A DNA stretch of 64,000 bases from Vibrio bathopelagicus (GCF_014879975.1 NZ_CP062500.1:1798001-1862000), one strand, 5' to 3'. Positions 37,720 through 47,190 are shown, counted from the stretch's first letter. Program-made: numbers and translations. Notes: generated from the letters alone by a model not told the origin.

Positions 37720-38842
37720 CTTCAACCCGAATAATGTAAATAGCGAGCCTCTTATCACCGAGGCTCGCGCTCCTAAGCAGGGAGAAATTTGGCTGTTCAT
37801 CGACAGCCAAACTTTTGGAGGTATAGAAACTCATGTTTTGGAGCTAGCGCAAGGCCTTATCTCAGAAAGTAATCGGTATTCCGGCTCTGTTCGAGTGGTT
37901 CTTTTGACTAAGTTCGACCCTGAAGCGATCATCGTGGAAAAGTTGAATACGCTGAACATCCTTTTTAGTTACCTCTCCGATTTAGCCTCATGCTCTGCAG
38001 ACTCAAGTCGCAATAGCGCGACACAGCTTAAACGTGCAGTTCAACATTATCAGCCAAGGCTTATACATGCTCATGGCTACAAAGCCAGTTTGGTCAGCAA
38101 GCTAATAAAGCTCCCGCCTCGTTTAAACAACACCAAACAAATCACCACTTATCACGCAGGTGAAACTCCAACAGGCAAAGTATGGCTTTATGACTGGCTC
38201 GACCGTTACAGCAGCTTTCTTTCTGATCAGTCGCTTGTAGTAAGTGAGAAGATTAAAACGAAAGTACCGAGTAAAACCCATCAACTAAATAACTTCGTTA
38301 AAGTTCCGACCCGATTAACAAACGCCCCTCCATCAAGCCCGTCCCATGTCGGTTTTGTGGGGCGATTAAGCCACGAAAAAGCACCTGACAGATTTGTCGC
38401 ATTAGCTAAACAGTTTCCCGAGGTTCAGTTTGAGCTTTTTGGCGATGGACCAGAAATGGAGGCGTTAGTTAAAGCACAGCCTGATAATGTTACCTTTCAC
38501 GGGCATCAAACCAATATGGATGACGTCTGGAGTCAAATCGATCTGTTAATCATCCCTTCCCGCTTTGAAGGCTTACCTATGGCGGCATTAGAAGCCATGA
38601 TTCGCGGTATTCCCGTTCTCGCCACATCAGTTGGTAACTTGCCCCAACTCATCGAGCATCAAGTTAATGGCTTCCTCGCCCATACTGAAGCTGAGCTAGA
38701 ACAGTTTTTATCTTTGTGGATGTCATTGACGAGTGAACAACGCGACTCTTTCAAGAGTAACGCGATAGAAACGGTGAAAAGCCAATACTCGCCACAAGCG
38801 GTTGTTCCGAAGTTGTTAGAAATCTATCAGCTCGACCGTTAA
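37700..38842 (+). CDS. sypH: Glycosyltransferase, family 4 (GT-B fold)
   Basis: 380 residues. N-terminal acceptor domain (IDSQTFGGIETHVLELAQGL; HAHGYKASLVSKL), then the nucleotide-sugar domain (VGFVGRLSHEKAPDRF) and the retaining EX7E motif (PSRFEGLPMAALEAM, about residues 287-301). It adds a sugar to the lipid-linked repeat at the inner membrane face. The symbol rests on position directly after sypG; sugar and linkage are unknown. It overlaps sypG by 20 bases. Confidence 0.88.
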   Translation: MSTIKPNFNPNNVNSEPLITEARAPKQGEIWLFIDSQTFGGIETHVLELAQGLISESNRYSGSVRVVLLTKFDPEAIIVEKLNTLNILFSYLSDLASCSADSSRNSATQLKRAVQHYQPRLIHAHGYKASLVSKLIKLPPRLNNTKQITTYHAGETPTGKVWLYDWLDRYSSFLSDQSLVVSEKIKTKVPSKTHQLNNFVKVPTRLTNAPPSSPSHVGFVGRLSHEKAPDRFVALAKQFPEVQFELFGDGPEMEALVKAQPDNVTFHGHQTNMDDVWSQIDLLIIPSRFEGLPMAALEAMIRGIPVLATSVGNLPQLIEHQVNGFLAHTEAELEQFLSLWMSLTSEQRDSFKSNAIETVKSQYSPQAVVPKLLEIYQLDR

Positions 38843-38911
38843 TACTAATACTAGTTAGTAATTGGTCATTTGGGCTTGATGACCTAGGCGTTTTAGTCAG
38901 TTTTATACTGA

Positions 38912-38926
38912 TTCTCAAAATGACAA
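38912..38926 (+). promoter_or_regulatory. Syp enhancer motif upstream of sypL
   Basis: TTCTCA-AAA-TGA-CAA, about 70 bases upstream of the sigma-54 promoter. Confidence 0.7.
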
Positions 38927-38996
38927 ACCTCAACTCAAAGCTAAGCCCTCACTTAATAATCCAACACTAAATCAGTTAGTTAAAAAAATGCATAAC

Positions 38997-39012
38997 TGGC
39001 ACTCGCTTTGCA
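38997..39012 (+). promoter_or_regulatory. Sigma-54 promoter of the sypL gene
   Basis: TGGCACT-CGCT-TTGCA is a full match to the -24/-12 consensus, 82 bases ahead of the ATG. Confidence 0.87.
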
Positions 39013-39093
39013 ATATTTAACATCAGGTGTAACTTCGCCTTTAAAAGATCGCGAGCCGCGTCATGAAATGTTTATTTGCGAATAGAGGTCACA

Positions 39094-40470
39094 ATGATCA
39101 ACCCTGAAGCCAATAGATTGCCAGTCATCATCACCATCAGCGCGTTGTGCATTGGGCTTGGTGTTGTTTGGTATTTTGTGCCTCATCCTGCTGTAATTGT
39201 GGCGCTCGCTCTTGTGCCATTAGCCGCATTATTCGTATTAAACAAGACATTCTGGCTAGTTCTATTGTTCGTTGTATTTTCATTTTTCCGAATTCACGAA
39301 GCCATTCCACAACTCTATTCGTTAAAAATACCGCTGATGCTCTCATTAGGCGCTCTGTCTGCACTTCTTTGGCATGCATTAATCAGTAAAGAGCTTAAAA
39401 TCTTCTGGCATCCTTGTTTAAATTGGCTCGCAATATTTTGGGTTTTGGTGTTCATTGGGATTATCTTCGCGTCTAACAGGCCGATAGCGCTAGCGGAATT
39501 CAAAGGCGTGTATTGGAAAATAATAGTGATGACACTCGCCATCGTTTGGTTAGTAAACAGCGCAGAGTATTTGGTTAAGACCTCAACTGCGATTATCTGT
39601 GCGGGCGCGTTAGTCGCCGGCATTGCGATTAACAACTCAATCAACGGTATCGGCCTAGTAGAAGGGAGCCGCGTAACCATTGGCCGTGATTTTGGCTCGA
39701 TGTTGGGCGATCCAAATGATCTCTCTTTGGTTTTAATGTTCCCGCTAGCCTTTGCTATCAGCCAAGCGAGCACAACAGGAATCCCGCTTATAAAACGCAT
39801 ACTAAGTGTCGGTGTAACTGTACTCTTGTTAGCAGCTGTCATTGCAACACAAAGCCGTGGTGGCCTACTCGGTTCACTTGCTGTTGTCGGGATTTTTGCA
39901 TTTAAAGTAATACGGTCTAAATCACTGTTGATCACTTTGGGCGCTATAGGAGCTATTGGTCTTTACTTAGTCGCAGGAATTTCAGACAGAGCATCAGGCG
40001 GTGCGGCAGAACAAGGGGTCGATGAGTCGGCTATGGGCCGGATTTACGCGTGGGAGGCTGCCTTCAAAATGGCGGTAGATAATCCGTTGACCGGAGTCGG
40101 TTTAGATAACTTTTTTTCCAACTATTTCTTCTACAGTTCCCACTGGGATGGTTTAAATCATGCCGTTCACAGTACTTGGTTTGGTGTGCTTGCAGAAACC
40201 GGCTTTCTAGGGCTCATCATATTCGTGATACTGATTACCTCACTGATCAAAACAATACGCTCCACACTCAAACAGCTTTCAGAAACGACCAACACCATAG
40301 ATCCAAACCTTAATGCTGCGGCTTACGCTGTATATGCTGGATTGATCGGTACCATCGTCTCGGGAACGTTCCTGACACAAGGCTTCAATTGGCCTATTTA
40401 TATCCTCGCGGCGTTGGTTGTCGCTATCGCCAATATATCTCAAACTGCCTGTCAAAATGAGAAAACCTAA
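39094..40470 (+). CDS. sypL: O-antigen ligase/polymerase-family membrane protein (Wzy-like)
   Basis: 458 residues from the ATG at 39094, preceded by AGAGG; the frame back to 39076 uses TTG. There are about ten to eleven membrane helices and a large periplasmic loop near residues 300-360 (RIYAWEAAFKMAVDNPLTGVGLDNF), with the NHAVHSTWFGVLAETGFLGL motif typical of WaaL/Wzy proteins. Within an export locus that has Wzz and Wza homologues it most likely polymerises repeat units in the periplasm. Confidence 0.88.
   Translation: MINPEANRLPVIITISALCIGLGVVWYFVPHPAVIVALALVPLAALFVLNKTFWLVLLFVVFSFFRIHEAIPQLYSLKIPLMLSLGALSALLWHALISKELKIFWHPCLNWLAIFWVLVFIGIIFASNRPIALAEFKGVYWKIIVMTLAIVWLVNSAEYLVKTSTAIICAGALVAGIAINNSINGIGLVEGSRVTIGRDFGSMLGDPNDLSLVLMFPLAFAISQASTTGIPLIKRILSVGVTVLLLAAVIATQSRGGLLGSLAVVGIFAFKVIRSKSLLITLGAIGAIGLYLVAGISDRASGGAAEQGVDESAMGRIYAWEAAFKMAVDNPLTGVGLDNFFSNYFFYSSHWDGLNHAVHSTWFGVLAETGFLGLIIFVILITSLIKTIRSTLKQLSETTNTIDPNLNAAAYAVYAGLIGTIVSGTFLTQGFNWPIYILAALVVAIANISQTACQNEKT
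40449..40463 (-). promoter_or_regulatory. Syp enhancer motif (reverse orientation) upstream of sypM
   Basis: On the minus strand this reads TTCTCA-TTT-TGA-CAG. It overlaps the end of sypL and sits about 50 bases ahead of the weak sigma-54 site. Confidence 0.6.
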
Positions 40471-40511
40471 AAGCCACACGCTAACTAATTGAAAATATGT
40501 AATTTATTACA

Positions 40512-40527
40512 TGGCACAGTATATGAA
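40512..40527 (+). promoter_or_regulatory. Weak sigma-54 promoter of sypM
   Basis: TGGCACA-GTAT-ATGAA has a perfect -24 element. The -12 element has A in place of the conserved C, so activity is uncertain. Position and paired enhancer match the other syp promoters. Confidence 0.5.
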
Positions 40528-40562
40528 AGTACTTCTATATAGCAAGGCAGAGGAGTTTCATT

Positions 40563-41348
40563 ATGACGTCAGTATCCATACATCAATTCAAACATTGGCT
40601 TAAGTTTCATCCTAATTCTCGAATTAGAAATGTGTTTTTCATTTTGAAAGACATCAGAAGCGCAGAGCTACCTACCCCGCAATTGCTTAACCGTTTCCTA
40701 TATCAAGCACACAAGCTTGTAGTGAATTTGGTTTCTGGCTTTACGCGATTCTTCTACTGGACACCGGCGTTCAAAGGTCGTGTGGCTCAATGTGGCAAAC
40801 GCCTGTATTTGTATGGTGGTCTACCTTTCGTGAGCGGACCTGTACAAATTTCGATTGGTGACAACTGCCGTATCTCTGGCCACACTACATTCTCAGGTTG
40901 TACCCAACCACTTGAAGGCTTAGAACACCCACTACTTTCGATTGGTAACAATGTAGACATCGGCTGGCAATCTACTATCGCAGTTGGAGGTAAAGTGGTT
41001 ATCTCTGACAACGTACGCATCGCAGGTGGCGCTTTCTTATTTGGATACTCAGGTCACCCACTAGATGCAAAACGTCGAGCGTTAGGTGAAGGCGATGACC
41101 CACAGCAAATCGGCGACATCATCCTTGAACCCGATGTTTGGCTAGGCACTAATGTGATCGTTAAAGGTGGCGTAACCATCGGCGAAGGTGCCGTAATAGC
41201 CGCCGGCAGCGTGGTAACAAAGAGTATCCCTGCCTTTGCAATCGCAGGCGGTAACCCTGCTCGAGTTGTAGGTCAGATTAAATCCGTTGAAGTGACTGAA
41301 TCCGATGTATTCGATTCGTTAGAGACTAGTGGAGGTAGCCATGCGTGA
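40563..41348 (+). CDS. sypM: Left-handed beta-helix acyltransferase SypM
   Basis: 261 residues. A basic N-terminal helical part is followed by hexapeptide repeats (about 85-235), with the catalytic-histidine region GYSGHPLD and the repeat block GTNVIVKGGVTIGEGAVIAAGSVVTKSIP, ending GGNPARVVG. It would transfer an acetyl or similar acyl group to the exopolysaccharide. GAGGAGTTTCATT precedes the ATG. It overlaps sypN by eight bases. Confidence 0.9.
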   Translation: MTSVSIHQFKHWLKFHPNSRIRNVFFILKDIRSAELPTPQLLNRFLYQAHKLVVNLVSGFTRFFYWTPAFKGRVAQCGKRLYLYGGLPFVSGPVQISIGDNCRISGHTTFSGCTQPLEGLEHPLLSIGNNVDIGWQSTIAVGGKVVISDNVRIAGGAFLFGYSGHPLDAKRRALGEGDDPQQIGDIILEPDVWLGTNVIVKGGVTIGEGAVIAAGSVVTKSIPAFAIAGGNPARVVGQIKSVEVTESDVFDSLETSGGSHA

Positions 41349-42459
41349 TTTAATCGTATTTGGTGAAGACTTTGGCGGCCTACCTTCATCGACTCAACAT
41401 TTAGTTCGTCACCTTGCTAAGCAACACAAAGTCTTATGGGTCAACTCTATTGGCCTAAGACAACCGAAACTGTCCACTAAAGATGTAACACGAGCGTTCA
41501 ACAAGTTGTTTGGTAGAACCAAAGCCGTTACTCAAAACATGCTCGACTCTGAGGAGCATGAAAACATTACAATCGTTAATTTAAAGACAATCCCTGCGCC
41601 TGCTTCTAAGTTCTCTAGAAAGTTGGCTCAGCAAATGATGTTGTACCAACTACAAACGGTTATTGCTGAACTTAATCTTAACGCGCCCATCCTATGGACT
41701 TCCCTTCCGACCGCTGTTGATTTGTGCGGACATTTAGGCGAGTCGTCAGTCGTTTATTACTGCGGCGATGATTTCAGCGCACTGGCCGGTGTTGATCATG
41801 ACACCGTAGCACAGCACGAATCGGAGTTGATCGATAAAGCGACTCTTATATTCGCGGCTAGCAAAAAATTGATGGATAAATTTCCAAAGCATAAAGCACA
41901 CTTGCTACCACATGGTGTCGATGTAAACCTATTTTCAACACCAGTACCAAGAGCAAATGATTTACCTAGTAATCATCGCCCTATTGCTGGCTTTTATGGC
42001 AGTCTTTCTAAGTGGCTTGATTATGAAATGATTGACCATGTTGCGAATGCGATGCCGGAATGGGATTTTGTTTTTGTTGGTCCGAATGAGCTTGATACGC
42101 TCATGTTACCTAAGTTGGATAACGTACATTACCTTGGCCCTCGTCCACATCACACGTTGCCAAGCTATTCCCAACACTGGGATGTAAGCCTATTGCCGTT
42201 TCTTGATAATGAGCAGATCCGAGTTTGCAGCCCACTCAAGCTAATGGAATACCTTGCTGCTGGTACACCTATTATCGCAACGCCGTTCCCAGCTTTGGTT
42301 CCATATCAAGAGCACGTAACCACTGTTGGCAGTGCAAACCAAATGATTTGGGCGCTCGACCATGCACGTCACCTGTGCAATTCACCAATATCTATCATTG
42401 AAAAAGACAGCTGGCAAAACCGCGGTAACTTCGTGCATTGGATGCTGGAGCTATTATGA
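41341..42459 (+). CDS. sypN: Glycosyltransferase SypN (GT-B)
   Basis: 372 residues from the ATG at 41341, preceded by GGAGG; the open frame to 41329 uses GTG inside the ribosome site. GT-B fold: EDFGGLPSSTQHLVRHLA at the N-terminus, LPHGVDVNLF in the hinge, FYGSLSKWLDYEMI and CSPLKLMEYLAAGTPIIATPFPAL in the donor domain. Overlaps sypM by eight bases and sypO by four (ATGA). Confidence 0.88.
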   Translation: MRDLIVFGEDFGGLPSSTQHLVRHLAKQHKVLWVNSIGLRQPKLSTKDVTRAFNKLFGRTKAVTQNMLDSEEHENITIVNLKTIPAPASKFSRKLAQQMMLYQLQTVIAELNLNAPILWTSLPTAVDLCGHLGESSVVYYCGDDFSALAGVDHDTVAQHESELIDKATLIFAASKKLMDKFPKHKAHLLPHGVDVNLFSTPVPRANDLPSNHRPIAGFYGSLSKWLDYEMIDHVANAMPEWDFVFVGPNELDTLMLPKLDNVHYLGPRPHHTLPSYSQHWDVSLLPFLDNEQIRVCSPLKLMEYLAAGTPIIATPFPALVPYQEHVTTVGSANQMIWALDHARHLCNSPISIIEKDSWQNRGNFVHWMLELL

Positions 42460-43880
42460 ACAACCTCAAATTGCGGCTATTAGTTTTATTGAATGCAGCC
42501 TGGCGTCAACGCTACGTGATTTTGGTTCCGATTCTTATTCTGCCTTTCGTGGGTTTCGGAGTAAGTAAGTTGGCGCCAACAAAATACGATGCTCACACCA
42601 GCATGTTGATTCAGGAAACCGCTAAGATGAACCCGTTTCTTGAAGACATTGCGGTATCTACGATGCTCAAAGATCGTATGAGCGCACTTCGCACGTTACT
42701 TCACAGTCGACATGTCCTTTACTCAGTTGCGCAAGAGCTTGAATTGACAACGCCTGATATGTCAAACGTTGAGAAACAAGAAATCATTACCGACTTATCT
42801 CAGCGTTTATCAGTTACACAATTAGGGAAAGATTTCCTGAAGATAAGCCTCAGCTCAGATACACCAATAGGTATGGAAGACACACTTCGCTCGGTCAGTG
42901 AACATTTTATCGAGCAGTTATTGGCACCTGAACGTTCTTCGATTCAAGACTCGAGTAGCTTTCTTAAAATTCACATCGATGAACGAAACGAAGAGCTAAG
43001 AAAAGCAGAAGAAGCGCTCGCGCTGTACGTGAACGAAAATGTGCATTCAACACCTGAAGTTCAGAGTCAAAGTTTAAATCGTTTGGCTTCGTTAAAGCAG
43101 ACACTTGCAGAGAAAGACGCCGAATTATCTGGGGTACAAAAAAGCTTAGGTTCAATTGACCAACAACTCTCTAAAACCAACCCTGTCATTGGGCGTCTAG
43201 AAGACCAGATCATTGATATTCGTAGTGCGCTAACTCTGCTACAAGCAAAATACACAGACCAACACAGCGCAGTGCAAGCCAAAGTTCGTGAGCTAGAAAG
43301 GCTTGAAAATGAGCGGACGACCTTGTTGGAACAAAAACAGCCAGGCATGAACAGCGATCAATTATGGGACATCGCGAGTAGCACGACATTAAACAAGCTT
43401 TCCGACATTCAACCTTTATTAGTGACACAGCTTCACAGCCTGCAATTGGTTCGAGCTCGTTATGAGTCTTTAACCGAAGAAACGAAAAGCCTTCGTACTA
43501 TGATTTTTGAATTGGAAAACAAAGCGAATAACTTTGGTGAGAACGCAAAAGAGATGTACCGCTTGCAACGTAATGTGAATATTAAACGCCAGCTTTACGA
43601 TGAGCTTACAGAACGTTACGAAATGGCTCAGTTAACCGGCGCTCTCGGTGTATTTGAAGAAAATAAACGTGTGAAGATCATCGATTTACCGTTTACACCA
43701 AGCATCAAGTCTAACATGCCGTCATTCATCTTTATTCTCGCAGGTTTACTTGCTGGCATCGGCTTAGGTACCGGTTTAGCGATACTGTTCGAACTCTTTG
43801 ATTCTTCAATCAAGCGAAAAGACGAAATTGAAGACATCATGGGAGTTCCCGTTATTACCGTTATTCCCAGAATGAGTTAA
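42456..43880 (+). CDS. sypO: Chain-length determinant / Wzz-type protein SypO
   Basis: 474 residues from the ATG at 42456. Membrane helices flank the protein (about 17-38 and 418-440). The periplasmic middle is strongly coiled-coil (KAEEALALYVNENV, SLKQTLAEKDAELSG, AKVRELERLENERTTLLEQ). A short cytoplasmic C-tail (FDSSIKRKDEIEDIMGVPVITVIPRMS) is the usual contact site for a CpsD-like partner, here SypD. Controls polymer length and export. Confidence 0.9.
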   Translation: MNNLKLRLLVLLNAAWRQRYVILVPILILPFVGFGVSKLAPTKYDAHTSMLIQETAKMNPFLEDIAVSTMLKDRMSALRTLLHSRHVLYSVAQELELTTPDMSNVEKQEIITDLSQRLSVTQLGKDFLKISLSSDTPIGMEDTLRSVSEHFIEQLLAPERSSIQDSSSFLKIHIDERNEELRKAEEALALYVNENVHSTPEVQSQSLNRLASLKQTLAEKDAELSGVQKSLGSIDQQLSKTNPVIGRLEDQIIDIRSALTLLQAKYTDQHSAVQAKVRELERLENERTTLLEQKQPGMNSDQLWDIASSTTLNKLSDIQPLLVTQLHSLQLVRARYESLTEETKSLRTMIFELENKANNFGENAKEMYRLQRNVNIKRQLYDELTERYEMAQLTGALGVFEENKRVKIIDLPFTPSIKSNMPSFIFILAGLLAGIGLGTGLAILFELFDSSIKRKDEIEDIMGVPVITVIPRMS

Positions 43881-43940
43881 TAACGAGATCACTTAGTTCT
43901 TGGCTCTTAGTAAGAATTCGCTCATAGGCAGAATTAGCTA

Positions 43941-43981
43941 AACATAAAAAACGCCAGCCTCTCGTTGGTGTTTTTTATGTT
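43941..43981 (+). terminator. Terminator after sypO
   Basis: AACATAAAAAACGCCA pairs with TTGGTGTTTTTTATGTT, with one mismatch, and includes a T-run. It separates sypMNO from the sypPQR transcription unit. Confidence 0.8.
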
Positions 43982-44068
43982 TATGTTTTGGTTTTTCTGA
44001 TCAGTTTTGGTCTGTTTATCCATTCCCTAACTTTCTTATCGCTTGTTTAAACAGACATTCTGTTTTGA

Positions 44069-44157
44069 TTCCTATTTTGAGAATTGCCCTTCAGCAAACG
44101 CGAGGAACACATAAGTCTTTGAAAATAATTAGTTAATTAACTGGCACGAGACATGCA
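44069..44157 (+). promoter_or_regulatory. Sigma-54 promoter and enhancer-like site of sypPQR
   Basis: The promoter TGGCACG-AGAC-ATGCA (44142-44157) has one mismatch to consensus. A near-match to the enhancer lies on the minus strand at 44069-44083 (TTCTCA-AAA-TAG-GAA; TA instead of TG). The sypP ATG is 80 bases downstream. Confidence 0.72.
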
Positions 44158-44236
44158 AAGATAAAACTAGAACACAAGCAGAACGATACAGAAAGCTAGG
44201 TTGCAACATTAGAGCGTTACTGAAGGGAGCTATATT

Positions 44237-45337
44237 ATGGGAAAGCAAATCACAACGAATAGCAAAAAGATAATACATGTTGTTCAGCACCTTGCTCCAG
44301 GCGGTTTGGAAACGCTGACGCTGGATCTGCTACGCCTTGCTAAGCCGACTGATCAAGTGTTGATCGTCAGTCTTGAAGGCACTAAAGAAAAATCTATCAA
44401 AAACTGGCCGAAGCTTAAGCCTTACCACAACCAAATCGTGTTTTTAGACAAAGAGCCCGGTGTTCAATTCAACATCATCATAAAACTCATCAAAGCTTTT
44501 AGAGGAATTCGCCCTGATGTTGTTCACACCCATCACATAGGTCCTCTGCTCTACGCGGGTTACGCGGCTCGTATATCAGGGGTTCCTACTCGAATTCATA
44601 CCGAGCATGATGCTTGGCACCTTCAAGATGACAAGCGCCGACGCTTACAAGCATTAGCACTTAAAGCCGCTCAGCCGACTTTGGTTGCCGATGCAACCCG
44701 TGTTTACAACCAACTCCGTTCAGCTTTCGCATATGAGAACATCATTACCATCAAAAACGGTGTGGACTGCAACAAGTTCAAGCCGATGTCGAAAGTAGAC
44801 GCACGAACAGCATTAGGCCTACCACAAGACAAGAACATTGTTGGTTGTGCAGGTCGATTGGAGCACGTTAAAGGTCAAGATCAACTGATTCAAGCACTCG
44901 CACTACTGCCTAAAAATACCATCGTAGCTTTTGCTGGCGACGGTTCTAAACGCAAACATTTAGAACAACTGGCTAACAACCTCAAACTGAATGATCGCGT
45001 CATCTTTCTTGGGTTAGTTGATGACATGACTACTTTTTACGGTGCCCTCGATACTTTCTGCCTACCTTCGCGTCATGAAGGGTTACCGCTTTCAACTCTT
45101 GAGGCTCAAGCATGTAACATCCCTACCGTCGCGATGAATGTCGGTGCTGTCGATGAGACCTTATGCCCGGTCAGCGGTAAGCTAGTGAAAAGCGGAAGCA
45201 TTATAGGGTTAAGCCATGCGTTGTTAGAGAACGAACGCACACGATTTCTTTCTCCTCGTTCTTATATTCTGAAGCACTTTAACATCATCAAAATGGTCGC
45301 GTCTTACGATGACATTTCTGAAGGAGTTTACGCATGA
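44237..45337 (+). CDS. sypP: Glycosyltransferase SypP, family 4
   Basis: 366 residues. GT-B fold with HLAPGGLETLTLDLLRL (acceptor domain), TIKNGVDCNKF in the hinge, VGCAGRLEHVKGQDQLIQAL, and the EX7E motif PSRHEGLPLSTLEAQ. AAGGGAGCTATATT precedes the ATG. Overlaps sypQ by four bases. Confidence 0.9.
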   Translation: MGKQITTNSKKIIHVVQHLAPGGLETLTLDLLRLAKPTDQVLIVSLEGTKEKSIKNWPKLKPYHNQIVFLDKEPGVQFNIIIKLIKAFRGIRPDVVHTHHIGPLLYAGYAARISGVPTRIHTEHDAWHLQDDKRRRLQALALKAAQPTLVADATRVYNQLRSAFAYENIITIKNGVDCNKFKPMSKVDARTALGLPQDKNIVGCAGRLEHVKGQDQLIQALALLPKNTIVAFAGDGSKRKHLEQLANNLKLNDRVIFLGLVDDMTTFYGALDTFCLPSRHEGLPLSTLEAQACNIPTVAMNVGAVDETLCPVSGKLVKSGSIIGLSHALLENERTRFLSPRSYILKHFNIIKMVASYDDISEGVYA

Positions 45338-46521
45338 TTGATTGGGCGCTTGCAGGTCTATGTTTATTTTCAGGAATGCTGATTGTTTACCATCACGCAG
45401 CTTATCCAATATTGCTGCGTTGGTATGCGAGACATCATCCAGCTCGTCAAATCGAAGAGAGTCATCGTTGTTACAAGGACGAACAACAAGACTGCACGCT
45501 GCCAACTATCTCTGTCCTTGTTCCTGCGTTTAACGAAGAACAATGGATTGCCGATAAGATTCGTAACCTTGCGTCGTTAGATTATCCAAAAAAGAAACTT
45601 CGGGTGATTATTGCTTGTGACGGTTGTACTGACAACACGGTCGAAATCGCTCAAATGACCATCCAAGAAGCGATGTGTAGCGATATTCACTTTGAGATAC
45701 ACGACCATGCTAAAAACAGAGGAAAAGTGGCCTTGCTCAATGAAGAAGTGACAAATATTACCACCGATATTACAGCGCTTAGTGACGTGTCTGCGCTGAT
45801 ATCATTAGATGCACTGTTGATTGCTGCAGCTCACTTTGAAAGTGACACGGTTGGTGTGGTGAATGCAACCTACCAGTTATGCCCAACAGGCAACGAGGGT
45901 GAAAACACCTATTGGCAATATCAAACGGCAGTTAAAGAATGTGAAGCTTCACTTGGTTCAAGCTTAGGTTCGCACGGTGCTTTTTACCTGTTCAGAACTG
46001 CGCTGTTTACACCTCTGCCACTGAACACCATTAACGACGATTTCATTTTACCGATGCAAATTGTTAAACAAGGCTATATCGCAGAATACGAAACACAAAT
46101 GGTGGCGTTGGAACTTGAAGAGTCAAATCTTAAGACTGACTTTAATAGACGACTAAGAATCTCGGCAGGTAACATGCAGCAAGCCATACGATTATTTGCC
46201 CTATTCAGCCCGAAGTTTAGAGGCATCGCGTTTGCGTTTTTCTCAGGTAAAGGACTGAGACTGTTAACCCCATATCTGATGATTGTGTGCTTAGTATGCA
46301 CAATATTGCTCAACGAATATCTATTGTTTGAAGTACTTCTTTGGGCACAAGTGGTTGTTTATAGCATTGGTGTACTTGGTTGCATCTTACCTAGCAGACT
46401 CGCCAACAAACCAGTTTCGCTAATCTCCTATTTAATCGTTGGTCATTATGCCAACTTCATTGGTGGCGTACGTTACCTACTCGGACTTGAAAACTCCCCT
46501 TGGACTCGAGCTAATCGTTAA
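45334..46521 (+). CDS. sypQ: Membrane glycosyltransferase SypQ, family 2
   Basis: 395 residues. An N-terminal membrane helix (about 3-22) is followed by a GT-A domain with ISVLVPAFNEEQWIADKI, IIACDGCTDNT, TALSDVSALI (DXD-like) and NDDFILPMQIVKQG. Two to three C-terminal membrane helices follow (about 305-380). The layout resembles processive cellulose- or PgaC-type synthases but it more likely adds one sugar, given the Wzy-type system. Overlaps sypP by four bases. Confidence 0.9.
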   Translation: MIDWALAGLCLFSGMLIVYHHAAYPILLRWYARHHPARQIEESHRCYKDEQQDCTLPTISVLVPAFNEEQWIADKIRNLASLDYPKKKLRVIIACDGCTDNTVEIAQMTIQEAMCSDIHFEIHDHAKNRGKVALLNEEVTNITTDITALSDVSALISLDALLIAAAHFESDTVGVVNATYQLCPTGNEGENTYWQYQTAVKECEASLGSSLGSHGAFYLFRTALFTPLPLNTINDDFILPMQIVKQGYIAEYETQMVALELEESNLKTDFNRRLRISAGNMQQAIRLFALFSPKFRGIAFAFFSGKGLRLLTPYLMIVCLVCTILLNEYLLFEVLLWAQVVVYSIGVLGCILPSRLANKPVSLISYLIVGHYANFIGGVRYLLGLENSPWTRANR

Positions 46522-46530
46522 GGACTGACC

Positions 46531-47190
46531 ATGATGAACATTGACCAACTATCAAACCAAAACCTATACCAAAGCAAGATTTCTCGCGCGAAACGAACTT
46601 TTGATTTTGTTAGCTCTTTACTCGCGTTAATCATCTTATCTCCGGTATTCCCATTTATCGCACTGGCCATTGCACTGACTTCTCGTGGTCCTATCTTCTA
46701 TCGCCAACTGCGCGTAGGAAAATCGACACCAGAAAAGATGGAGATTTTTGAAATCATGAAGTTTCGCAGCATGTATCAAGATGCGGAAACTCGCTCCGGT
46801 GCGGTTTGGGCAACAGCAAATGACCCAAGAATTACACCGGTTGGTCGCTTTTTGAGAAAGACACGACTTGATGAACTGCCACAGTTGTTCAATGTACTTA
46901 AAGGTGAAATGTCGTTGATTGGCCCTCGTCCTGAACGCCCTACTTTTTACAACAAACTAGAAAATGAAATCCCCTATTTTGCAGACCGTACTTATGGCGT
47001 AATGCCCGGTATTACAGGGCTTGCACAAGTTAACCAAGGTTATGACACCTGCATTGATGATGTTCGCCGTAAAGTGGGTTTCGACCACAGTTACGCACTG
47101 AGTCTATGTTCTGTAAAATCTTGGATTGTTGCTGACCTTAGCATTATCACTAAAACGATTGTGGTGATGGTCGATGGTCGAGGGCGTTAA
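46531..47190 (+). CDS. sypR: Initiating sugar-phosphate transferase SypR
   Basis: 219 residues of the WbaP/PglC family. One hydrophobic re-entrant helix (about 28-50, with a proline), then the catalytic core: KFRSMYQDAE, PRITPVGRFLRKTRLDELPQLFNVLKGEMSLIGPRPERP, and YGVMPGITGLAQV. It places the first sugar phosphate on undecaprenyl phosphate. Start at 46531 or the next codon (ATGATG). Last syp gene. Confidence 0.93.
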   Translation: MMNIDQLSNQNLYQSKISRAKRTFDFVSSLLALIILSPVFPFIALAIALTSRGPIFYRQLRVGKSTPEKMEIFEIMKFRSMYQDAETRSGAVWATANDPRITPVGRFLRKTRLDELPQLFNVLKGEMSLIGPRPERPTFYNKLENEIPYFADRTYGVMPGITGLAQVNQGYDTCIDDVRRKVGFDHSYALSLCSVKSWIVADLSIITKTIVVMVDGRGR

